Shown: piece by piece, positions 41,303-48,743 of the stretch
How the letters are laid out: every line of letters begins with the position of its first letter
Position numbering within the stretch: the stretch's first letter is position 1
Assembly: GCA_026129685.1 (NCBI GenBank)
Contig: JAHCHO010000005.1
Location: 1 to 64,000, forward strand
DNA: 64,000 bases
Reading direction: 5' to 3'
Source: Fimbriimonadaceae bacterium
Lineage (GTDB): Bacteria > Armatimonadota > Fimbriimonadia > Fimbriimonadales > Fimbriimonadaceae
Program-made: the position numbers and the translations under genes
The notes under the pieces: generated by a model
The model's input: only the letters and a program-made list of their open reading frames with translations
Database searches by the model: none
What the model was told of the DNA's origin: nothing

Positions 41303-41973
41303 TCTCGTCTAACATCGAAAACCCTGTCGCCAGAAAGAACCACCTCGATGCGCTCAACGCTTTTAAGGAATACTGCAGCACGCTCCGCTGCACTTGAGAT
41401 GTCTTCCGCAATGCCCTGAATGTTCGAAACATCCGGTGGAGGCATCTCGAGACCAAGCCTGAGTTCAGAGTTCGGATCTAACGCCCAAGGGAGCAGAAAT
41501 TGCGTTCCGGGAAGACCGTCCGCCTTGCAACTTGGGCAACCCGGACAAATGTTAATCCTCCGATTGACCTCATCGAGTCGCCAATGTCGCCCCGCCGAAA
41601 CCAGCTCCGGATTATCCGTGACTTGGTACACCGAAACGAATCCGACACCAAATGCACCAGTGGTTTCTGCCTCGTGCCGCTTATCGCCGGTCGCAAGCTC
41701 CTTGAATCGGTGAAAGTCGCAGTAGTGACCTTTCTGCGCCTTGAAGCTACAGGTCTTTGCCTCCGGGTCATCGCAGGCCCTAAATGATCCGCTGTTGCTG
41801 ACGATCAGTCCCGTTTCCGAGACGGTGAACTGGACTGACTTAGCCTCCGCGTCGTCGGCATTCTGAATCAGCTCAAAGGCAAGCGCATCAAATCCAACCA
41901 GGCCACGTAACAGTGCCTGTAGGTATCCGAGGTGATTGTAATCCCTCTCTATTGATCGGCTGGACTCGAACAT
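41303..41973 (-). pseudogene. N-terminal fragment of a sacsin-like GHKL ATPase
   Basis: Read from ATG 41973 on the minus strand, about 223 residues belong to a sacsin/Hsp90-type ATP-binding domain: the N-box FELIQNADDAEAKSVQF, LIVSNSG as the G1-like box and TTGAFGVGFVSVYQVTDNPEL as the G2 lid. Unusual cysteine and histidine clusters follow the G1 box (RACDDPEAKTC...GHYCDFH) and recur as CPGCPSCKADG, suggesting a metal site. Bacterial proteins of this group often exceed 1000 residues, so most of the gene is missing. Its sense strand runs into the antisense of the truncated DUF4838 gene at 41302. GC is lower than in the flanks. Confidence 0.75.
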
Positions 41974-42204
41974 CAAGAATCTGGATCATTATGAGGCGAA
42001 ACGAGGCCTTTGATCTTAAATCAACTTAGACGTGTCGACGTGGGCTGTGCGAGAGTCAGGATTCAGACTCAACACGCCTTTCCGGCCCAATTCTGTGTGA
42101 GGGCGTGGGATAAAGCGCGGAAGTTGATGTGTGCACCGTGGATTCAGCCAGGAGTTCTAAGCGCGTCCACCAATCTCCACCAACTGACGGCCCGCGACAC
42201 AAGT
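41974..42204. other. Lower-GC intergenic stretch, no gene seen
   Basis: This 231-nt stretch lies between the ATPase fragment and the coiled-coil protein gene. CATAAT stands 14 nt before the ATPase ATG as a possible -10 on the minus strand. The right border of the foreign segment is probably within 42000-42180, where composition returns to the local norm. No hairpin or repeat stands out. Confidence 0.4.
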
Positions 42205-43680
42205 TCAGCGCTTGGCCAGCACCGTCACCGTAAACGAGGCGACCTCGAAGCCGTTCATATCGTCGTCGAACAGACGGACGTCGTAGCGACCGGGCCTTTC
42301 GATCCCCACCAGCTTGACCCGACCCGAGGTGCGGCCGCGCAAGTGCTGGAACGACAAATCCACTTTGTCGGCGACGGCTTCGGAGCCGTGGGGCGTTTCG
42401 CTCGGCACAAGCCCGACCCAGGCGGTCTTCGAATACTCGGCCGGCGCCGCGAAGTCCACGACGATCGCCTCGCCAAGGGTGACCGTCGGGGTGAGGACCG
42501 CGATGGTCCCGTCGGGCGCCTCGCGGGCGTTGACGGCCGCCATAGAGCGGACGGCGCCCACGGAGTCGGATTCGAACTGCGCCTTGTACGCGCGCAAGGC
42601 CTGACCCCAGGTCAGCTTTTGGTCGACCGGTGGAACGCGCGTACTGGAGGGTTCCCCGAGAAGGCGGTATCTCAGGGCCAGGAACCGTTTGCGGACCGTT
42701 TCGGCCCGCGCCAAGAGCTTCTCGGCGGCAATCTGTCGGTCGTACAGCTTCTCCTTTTCGGCGGCGGCGGCCTGAAGCGGCTTGCCCTCGGCCCCAATGA
42801 CCTGGTCCAACTCGCGGGCGCGATCCAGCAGTTCGCGGCGCTGGAGCTTGGCGACCTCGAGGCCGAGCTTACCGAACAACTGGGCGAGGTTCGCGAAGCC
42901 GAGCCGGCGCATCTCGGACACCTTCTTGGCGTCCATGGGAACGCGTCCCGCCATCATTTCGCGCTGGAGCAGGTTCGCCTCGCCGAACGCGAGGGCGAGG
43001 TTCTTCGCGTCCGACGCCATCGACTTGGCGGCCAGCAATTGGACGCCGCAGTTCTTCAGCTCTTCGTCCCAGGACTTGAGCTGTCCCCACCGGACCTCGC
43101 CGTTCGAGGCCAGTTCGCTTGTCGTGTCGATCCGCGAGTACATCCCGAGCGCCCCTTCGACCACGACGTCGGCTCGGTTGAACGCCTCGAATCCGGCGTA
43201 GATCGGACAACGAGCACCGAGGGTCGCTTCCAGCCTTGGGTCGGCAAGGGCGGCTCGGTACCAGTCCACGACGCTGATGAGGTCGAAGGCGGCGTTCGCG
43301 ATACTGATGTACTTCTGCTGGAGTTCGAGCGCGGACTTCATCTTGGCGAAGTCCCGTTGCTTGCGCGAGTACTCGTCGAGCAGGTTCGAGTAATGGCGAT
43401 CCACGTCGATCGCGGCGATCTTCAGGAAGTAGGCGGTGCCGGCCAGGGCCTGCACGATCTTCCCCAGTTTCGCCTCGACCTCCCCCAATGGCCCTGGCTC
43501 GAACTGAACCCACCGCATCGCGCCGCAGAGGTCGAGCCAGAGGTCCATTTGGTCCAGCTGTCGGGCGAGCTCGACGGTCAGGTCGCGGTTGTCGGCCGGC
43601 AGAACCTGGCCGGTGGCTTTCTGGGGCAAATACGCCACCGCTATGGCGGCGCTTGCAAGGAGGGGCCGGACGGCGATCAT
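42205..43680 (-). CDS. Secreted coiled-coil protein with C-terminal beta-sandwich, unknown function
   Basis: The 491-residue protein starts with a signal peptide (MIAVRPLLASAAIAVAYLPQKATGQ). Most of it is long helices with coiled-coil periodicity (EVEAKLGKIVQALAGTAYFLKIAAI, KPLQAAAAEKEKLYDRQIAAEKLLARAETVRKRF). The last 110 residues (TVTLGEAIVVDFAAPAEYSKTAWVGLVPS...GRYDVRLFDDDMNGFEVASFTVTV) resemble SKICH-like immunoglobulin-type beta-sandwiches seen at the C-terminus of planctomycete and armatimonad exported proteins. TATAGT lies 7 nt before ATG 43680. It is divergent from the DUF4838 gene with 115 nt between. Confidence 0.7.
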   Translation of the reverse strand: MIAVRPLLASAAIAVAYLPQKATGQVLPADNRDLTVELARQLDQMDLWLDLCGAMRWVQFEPGPLGEVEAKLGKIVQALAGTAYFLKIAAIDVDRHYSNLLDEYSRKQRDFAKMKSALELQQKYISIANAAFDLISVVDWYRAALADPRLEATLGARCPIYAGFEAFNRADVVVEGALGMYSRIDTTSELASNGEVRWGQLKSWDEELKNCGVQLLAAKSMASDAKNLALAFGEANLLQREMMAGRVPMDAKKVSEMRRLGFANLAQLFGKLGLEVAKLQRRELLDRARELDQVIGAEGKPLQAAAAEKEKLYDRQIAAEKLLARAETVRKRFLALRYRLLGEPSSTRVPPVDQKLTWGQALRAYKAQFESDSVGAVRSMAAVNAREAPDGTIAVLTPTVTLGEAIVVDFAAPAEYSKTAWVGLVPSETPHGSEAVADKVDLSFQHLRGRTSGRVKLVGIERPGRYDVRLFDDDMNGFEVASFTVTVLAKR

Positions 43681-43687
43681 GTCGGTC

Positions 43688-43790
43688 ACTATACGGCAGG
43701 TCCTTCCAGAACCCAAACCGGGTTGGCCACAACACGGGTAGCCGACGGGATCCTTGGTCTTGGGCCAGTCGCGATAGGGTGGGCTAAGAT
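43688..43790. promoter_or_regulatory. Divergent pair of leaderless promoters
   Basis: On the minus strand TATAGT (43693-43688) is followed by 7 nt and ATG 43680. On the plus strand TAAGAT (43785-43790) is followed by 5 nt and ATG 43796. The 91 nt between them could hold shared regulation of the coiled-coil and DUF4838 genes. Confidence 0.6.
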
Positions 43791-43795
43791 GGGCC

Positions 43796-46048
43796 ATGCG
43801 ATGGGGTATGCCGATCCTCGTGTGCGCGATCCCTCTTTCCGCCTTGGGGCAGGTGACCGTCTCCCGAACCAAACCGCCGGTGATCGTCACCGCGCCCAAC
43901 CCGACCGCCCAGGAAAGCCTTGCCGCCAACGAACTCGCCAAGCACCTCGGCGCGATGCTGGGGGCGACGGTCGCCCCCGGGCAGGAGGCGAACCCCGGCG
44001 AGGGCCGCATCGTCGTGGGCCTGGCCTCGAAGTGGGCGCCGGAGGCCAAGCTCGGCCCGGAGGACGTGCTGATTCGCACCCGAGCGAACCGACTCTACGT
44101 GCTCGGGGGCGGGCCGAGGGGCGCGATCTACGCGGTCAACCGGCTTCTCCACCGCCAAGGGGTGCGCTGGTGGACGCCCTGGGCGACCACGATTCCCAAA
44201 AAGTCAAGGATCGAATTCAAGGACCTGAACGTCACGGAGAGCCCGCGTTTCGAGTCCCGTGACCCGTTCTGGTACCACGCCTTTGACCGCGAGTGGGCGC
44301 GAAGGAACGGATCGAACAGCATGCACGCCCGCCTCACGGAGGAGGACGGCGGCAAGATCGTCTACTCCGGGTTCGTCCACACTTTCTTCCCGTTCGTGCC
44401 GCCGGAGAAGCACTTCAAAGACCATCCGGAGTGGTACAGCATGATCGGGGGCGTCCGGAAGTGGGAGGGCGCCCAGCTTTGCACGAGCAATCCGGACATG
44501 CGCCGCGTCTTGGTCGAGGAAGTGAAGACCCGCCTTCGACAGGACCCCTCGGCCCGCATCGTCTCGGTCAGCCAAAACGACTGGTACGGCGCCTGCGAGT
44601 GCCCGTCGTGCAAGGCCCTGAGCGACGAGGAAGGCTCCCTCGCCGCGCCGGTGCTCGACCTCGCGAACTACGTGGCGGACCAGATTCGCGACGAGTTCCC
44701 GGAGGTCGCGGTGGACACGCTGGCCTACCAGTACACGCGCAAGGCGCCCAAGTCCCTGCGCCCCCGGCCCAACGTCATCGTGCGGCTCTGCAGCATCGAG
44801 TGCGATTTCTCGAAACCCCTGACCGACCCCGCGAACGCCTCGTTCGCCCAGGACATTCGGGACTGGAGCCGGCTGACGAACCGGCTGTACGTCTGGAACT
44901 ACGTCACCGACTTTCCGAACTACATGATGCCGTTCCCGAACTGGGACGTCATCGGTCCGAACCAGCGGTTCTTCGCCGAGAACGGGGTGAAGGGGCTCTT
45001 CGAGCAAGGGGCGTACCAGTCGTTCGGGGGGACGATGGCGGAAATGCACGCCTGGACCCAGGCCCAACTGCTTTGGAACCCCCATCAAGACGATCGGGCG
45101 TTGCGCAAGGAGTTCCTGAATGGCTACTACGGGGCGGCGGCGGGGCCGATCTCGGCGACCATGGACCTGCTAGCGAAGGCCGCCAAGCCCGTGCCGATGA
45201 ACATCTGGATCGGGCCGAACGCGCCGTTCTTCGATACGAAAACCGTCCTTGCCGCCGAACTCCTTTGGCAGGACGCCGAGCGCCGGGTCGCCCGACGGCC
45301 GGACCTGCTCTGGCGAGTGAGGATCGGGCACCTAGGGATTCGGTACGTGATCCTGAGCCAATGGGGGCGGTTGCGGCGCGAAGCGCCGACCCTGAAGATC
45401 GCTTGGCCGTTGCCGGAGTCGCGCAAGGCGGTGGCCGACGAGTGGATCGCGGTGGCGACGGGACCGGGTCCGGCGGGATGGTCGGCGATCACCCACATGA
45501 ACGAATCCGGCCTTACGCCGCAGAGTTGGATCGAGCGATTCGCGGTGGACCCGGCGGCGTTGCCCATTCGCCCGAAGATCTCTCCGCTTCCCGCCGACCT
45601 TGTCGTCCCGGACGGGGCGGAGGTGGTTTTGGCGCAGGACGACGAGGCCCTGCTGATCGGCGAGGGGAACTTGATCGAGTTGCGTCCCGACCCCGCCGCC
45701 AGCGACGGGCTCGCTTGCCGACTGCCGGGCGGCCATCGGGAGTGGGCGTTCCAGCTTGCCGCGCCGAAGGCGGTACGGAAGGGAACGTGGAAGGTGTACG
45801 TTCAGATTCGGGTGGAGCCTGGGGAAGCGCCCGGCGCGGTGGCCTACACGGCGGGTGTCTACAGCACGAACGCGAAGCAGGGCCTCGGCGACGTGCGCGT
45901 CACGAACGCCGACGCGGGCACGGGATACCGGACGGTGTTGCTCGCCACGACCCCGCTGACGGAGGGCTGCTACGTCTGGGCCGCCCCGGCGGACGGCGGT
46001 TCGAGGGCGGTCTGGGTGGACCGGGTGATCTTCGTGCGCGAACCGTGA
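43796..46048 (+). CDS. Secreted DUF4838 protein (GH67-like N-terminal domain)
   Basis: The 750-residue protein has a signal peptide (1-19), then an alpha-glucuronidase-like N-terminal beta domain (PPVIVTAPNPTAQESLAANELAKHLGAMLG...RIVVGLA; RLYVLGGGPRGAIYAVNRLLHRQGVRWWTPW). The DUF4838 TIM-barrel core follows (VHTFFPFVPPEKHFKDHPEWYSM, VSQNDWYGACECPSCKAL, NRLYVWNYVTDFPNYMMPFPNWDV, LFEQGAYQSFGGTMAEMHAW). Family members are exported and linked to acidic or mucin-type glycan breakdown, but the chemistry is unproven. The C-terminal 140 residues look like an added beta-sandwich. A diverged, truncated copy lies 2.75 kb upstream. Confidence 0.88.
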   Translation: MRWGMPILVCAIPLSALGQVTVSRTKPPVIVTAPNPTAQESLAANELAKHLGAMLGATVAPGQEANPGEGRIVVGLASKWAPEAKLGPEDVLIRTRANRLYVLGGGPRGAIYAVNRLLHRQGVRWWTPWATTIPKKSRIEFKDLNVTESPRFESRDPFWYHAFDREWARRNGSNSMHARLTEEDGGKIVYSGFVHTFFPFVPPEKHFKDHPEWYSMIGGVRKWEGAQLCTSNPDMRRVLVEEVKTRLRQDPSARIVSVSQNDWYGACECPSCKALSDEEGSLAAPVLDLANYVADQIRDEFPEVAVDTLAYQYTRKAPKSLRPRPNVIVRLCSIECDFSKPLTDPANASFAQDIRDWSRLTNRLYVWNYVTDFPNYMMPFPNWDVIGPNQRFFAENGVKGLFEQGAYQSFGGTMAEMHAWTQAQLLWNPHQDDRALRKEFLNGYYGAAAGPISATMDLLAKAAKPVPMNIWIGPNAPFFDTKTVLAAELLWQDAERRVARRPDLLWRVRIGHLGIRYVILSQWGRLRREAPTLKIAWPLPESRKAVADEWIAVATGPGPAGWSAITHMNESGLTPQSWIERFAVDPAALPIRPKISPLPADLVVPDGAEVVLAQDDEALLIGEGNLIELRPDPAASDGLACRLPGGHREWAFQLAAPKAVRKGTWKVYVQIRVEPGEAPGAVAYTAGVYSTNAKQGLGDVRVTNADAGTGYRTVLLATTPLTEGCYVWAAPADGGSRAVWVDRVIFVREP

Positions 46049-46061
46049 GGCCGGCGACGGC

Positions 46062-47360
46062 TCAGCGGGCGGAGCCGATCCGCCAGACCCGGACCCGGTC
46101 TCCCGGACGTCCGCCGAAAACGGGATCGATCCGAATCTGTCGCAGCGCCCCCCGGTATTCGGGATGGCCGGCGAGTCGGACCCGGTAGGTTCGTCGCTTG
46201 CCGTCGCCCACGATGGGGAAGGTCAGCCGGCGCTCGGGCGCGAATCCGGGCGCGTCGGTTCGCGACCAGAAGACCTCGGCGATCGTGTCCGACGTCCGAA
46301 ACGCCGCGTCCACTTCGAGCACCGGGGCGTCGGCGGCGCGCCAGAACGCTTCCGGCCCGATCATCTGCGGGTCCGTTCCGTCCAGGTTCACGTCGAGGTA
46401 ACCGGGAATCGGCCAGCCTTGGTCGGTCGCGTTCGCGTAGCTCCAATGCTGCCGATCCTTGCGGAACACCCACTGGGGGCGGGGTGGATTGCGCTGACGG
46501 CGGCGGACGTACGAACGAATCTCCGCCACCGATCCCACGATCAGGACGCACCGGCTCTCGTAGGCGATGTTGTGGTCGAGGATCTCGACGCGGTTCGGGG
46601 CGAGGTAACCGGTCGGCGCATCCTTCGGACCTCCGACCCCGGGCGTGCCCACAAAGCCCCCGGAAAGGGTGTAGGTGTCCGGCGCCCAAACGCCCAGTCC
46701 GTCTCCCTGGTCGTCCACCAACGCCGCCCAGGACTCGGAGGTGAAGAACGAGGTCCATGGACCGTCCTTGCCCCACTCGTGCTTGGGAATCTCGGAGGTG
46801 GGAGCGCCGGTGAACGGCGCATCCCCAACGTAGGTGATCAGGCGGTGCCAAGGCGCGTTCACGTAGACGGCGGGAAGCTCCTGCGCCCGGGCGGGATACG
46901 GCGTTGTGTCCGGGCGGCGGTTGACGAGCCGCTGGCGCAGCCGAACCGTGGGGCCGTCGAGTTCGATCCAGGACTCGAAGGTGCACTCGCCAGGGACGTT
47001 CGGTAGGGGCCAGTGCATGGGGACGCACTTGACGTACAGCTTGGTCGGCTCGACCTTGAGCGCGAGGACCTTGGACGAGTTGCCGAAGAAATCGCCGGAC
47101 TGGATCGGGTTCCAGCCGAGCCCGCGCCAGAAGGGCTCCGCCTTCTTGCCATCGGGTTCGAAGGGAACGGGGCCGGAGTAGTAGGACATCTGAATCTGGC
47201 GGCCCAGATCGTGATCGTTGACCATGTTCGGCCCGTTCTTGCGCTGCAGGAGGGTGATCGCGCCGCCCCTTTGCAGGTTCACCCCGACCCGGAGAACATC
47301 GTTCTCGATCGTCCGAATCTCGGCGAGCGAAACGGCGGCGCACAGCGCGAGTCCGACCAT
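46062..47360 (-). CDS. Secreted beta-rich protein, probably carbohydrate-related, unknown function
   Basis: The 432-residue protein has a short signal (MVGLALCAAVSLA) and begins IRTIENDVLRVGVNLQRGGAITLLQRKNGPNMVNDHDLGRQIQMSYYSGP, a layout like galactose-mutarotase-type beta-supersandwiches (early strands, then Asn/Asp-rich substrate loop). Later blocks (VYVNAPWHRLITYVGDAPFTGAPTSEIP, ESWAALVDDQGDGLGVWAPDTYTLSGGF) are well conserved-looking but I cannot name the family. It lies convergent to the DUF4838 gene, 13 nt apart. TACACT is 6 nt before ATG 47360. The larger frame upstream of that ATG is not needed. Confidence 0.65.
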   Translation of the reverse strand: MVGLALCAAVSLAEIRTIENDVLRVGVNLQRGGAITLLQRKNGPNMVNDHDLGRQIQMSYYSGPVPFEPDGKKAEPFWRGLGWNPIQSGDFFGNSSKVLALKVEPTKLYVKCVPMHWPLPNVPGECTFESWIELDGPTVRLRQRLVNRRPDTTPYPARAQELPAVYVNAPWHRLITYVGDAPFTGAPTSEIPKHEWGKDGPWTSFFTSESWAALVDDQGDGLGVWAPDTYTLSGGFVGTPGVGGPKDAPTGYLAPNRVEILDHNIAYESRCVLIVGSVAEIRSYVRRRQRNPPRPQWVFRKDRQHWSYANATDQGWPIPGYLDVNLDGTDPQMIGPEAFWRAADAPVLEVDAAFRTSDTIAEVFWSRTDAPGFAPERRLTFPIVGDGKRRTYRVRLAGHPEYRGALRQIRIDPVFGGRPGDRVRVWRIGSAR

Positions 47361-47454
47361 GCCTCCAGTGTAAACCGAATGGATCGCGGCGCCGCCGGAC
47401 GGCAAGGAGGCCATGGCCCGCCCGCCCGGCGCCCAACCAGGGTAAGCACGCGCC

Positions 47455-47949
47455 ATGCTCACGCAACCGAGGCTCGAACAGACCGGACCGTTCCGTGTTG
47501 TCGGCTGTTGGTGCGCGTTCGATGGCGAAGACGAAGGACCCGGCTGGACGGGCGCGCACGGCGCCTTCTTCCCTCGAATCGGGGAGGTGGCGGATCGCGA
47601 GGGCGACCTCGTCTTCGGATTCCTGTACCGACCGCACAAGGACCATCCGGAGGTCGCCCCCTCGGTGCGCGCCTGCTTCGTCGGCGTCGGCGTCCGGCCA
47701 GAAGCCCGCGTCCCCCCGGGGATGTGCGAATCGGCCTTTCCCGAAGGAACCTACGTGGCGGTCGAGTCCGTCGCCGACGACATGGGGGAGGCGGCCGAGG
47801 GCGTGGGCGAGGCGGTGGCCGCCTGTAACGGGTACGCGGAAGCGAACGGATGGAGAGAAGGCGACGCGTGCTTCGCCGTCGCTCACGGGGACGAGCCCAA
47901 GCCGCCTTACCGCGAGATCGTGATGATGCACCTGGTCCGTGGAACGTGA
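47455..47949 (+). CDS. GyrI-like small-molecule-binding domain protein
   Basis: The 164-residue protein with RLEQTGPFRVVGCWCAFDGE, DREGDLVFGFLYRP and EGTYVAVESVADDMGEAAEGVGEAVAACNGYAEANGW fits the GyrI/AraC effector-binding (SHV) fold. A stand-alone domain of this kind binds drugs or lipophilic compounds or hydrolyses cyclopropanated ones. TAAGCA lies 6 nt before the ATG. The AlkD-type gene follows after 49 nt but has its own -10. Confidence 0.75.
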   Translation: MLTQPRLEQTGPFRVVGCWCAFDGEDEGPGWTGAHGAFFPRIGEVADREGDLVFGFLYRPHKDHPEVAPSVRACFVGVGVRPEARVPPGMCESAFPEGTYVAVESVADDMGEAAEGVGEAVAACNGYAEANGWREGDACFAVAHGDEPKPPYREIVMMHLVRGT

Positions 47950-47998
47950 TTCACGCCGATCCGTAGCCTTGCGCGGGATGGGTTGTACAATGCCGCGC

Positions 47999-48694
47999 AT
48001 GACGCTGGCACAAGCGATGGCCGAGATCGGGGCCTTGGGCGACGAAAGAACTCGGGAGCAGAACGCCCGGCGCGGCGCGGGGCTGGCCCAGTTCGCCGGG
48101 GTTCCCGGACGCCAGGACGCCATCGGCGTCAAGCTCGGCGATCTGCGCACGTTGGCCAAGCGCATCGGCGTCAACACGGTCCTGGCGCGCGAGCTTTGGG
48201 CGACGGGCGACGTCGAGGCCATGCTGCTCGCGACGCTTCTCGCGAAGCCCAAGGAACTCACCGCCGACGAACTCGACCGGATGGTCCGCCGGGCCACCAA
48301 CGTCCAACTCGCCGACTGGCTGAACTCGTACGTGGTCAAGCTCCACCCGGAGAAGGAGGCGCTGCGTCAGGCCTGGATGACGAGCGACGACCCCGGGTGC
48401 GCCCGCGCCGCCTGGAGCCTTACCGCCGAGAAGATCGCCAAGGGCGCGGACGGCCTCGACCTGGCGGCCCTCCTCGACCGGCTCGAGGCCGAGATGGCCG
48501 ACGCCCACCTCCTGCCCCAGTGGACGATGAACTACGCGCTGGCCTTGATCGGCATCCACCACCCGCCTTACCGGGAACGAGCCCTGGCGATCGGGGAGAA
48601 GTTGGGCGTCTACCGCGACTATCCGGTCTCGAAGGGATGCACCTCGCCTTTCGCCCCGATCTGGATTGGCGAGATGGTTCGGCGCCAAGGCTAA
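47999..48694 (+). CDS. DNA alkylation repair protein, AlkD type
   Basis: The 231-residue helical protein consists of HEAT-like repeats: GVPGRQDAIGVKLGDLRTLAKRIG, VEAMLLATLLAKPKELTADELDRMVRRATNVQLADWLNSYVVK, SLTAEKIAKGADG and MNYALALIGIHHPPYRERALAIGEKLGVYRDYPVSKGC. This is the AlkD/DNA alkylation repair enzyme superfamily, which releases N3- and N7-alkylated purines without base flipping. The start at 47999 is chosen over the frame's earlier ATGs because TACAAT lies exactly 7 nt upstream of it and the family begins there. Confidence 0.85.
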   Translation: MTLAQAMAEIGALGDERTREQNARRGAGLAQFAGVPGRQDAIGVKLGDLRTLAKRIGVNTVLARELWATGDVEAMLLATLLAKPKELTADELDRMVRRATNVQLADWLNSYVVKLHPEKEALRQAWMTSDDPGCARAAWSLTAEKIAKGADGLDLAALLDRLEAEMADAHLLPQWTMNYALALIGIHHPPYRERALAIGEKLGVYRDYPVSKGCTSPFAPIWIGEMVRRQG

Positions 48695-48743
48695 GGCCGG
48701 CCCCGACCCATCGGGACGCCGAGCGCGGCGCTAGACTGCGACC

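Noticed and set aside
39915-43680. Calling 39.5-43.7 kb an intact genomic island or defence system
   Set aside because: Only broken pieces of a recombinase and an ATPase are present with no complete mobile or defence gene, so it is described as a rearranged remnant region.
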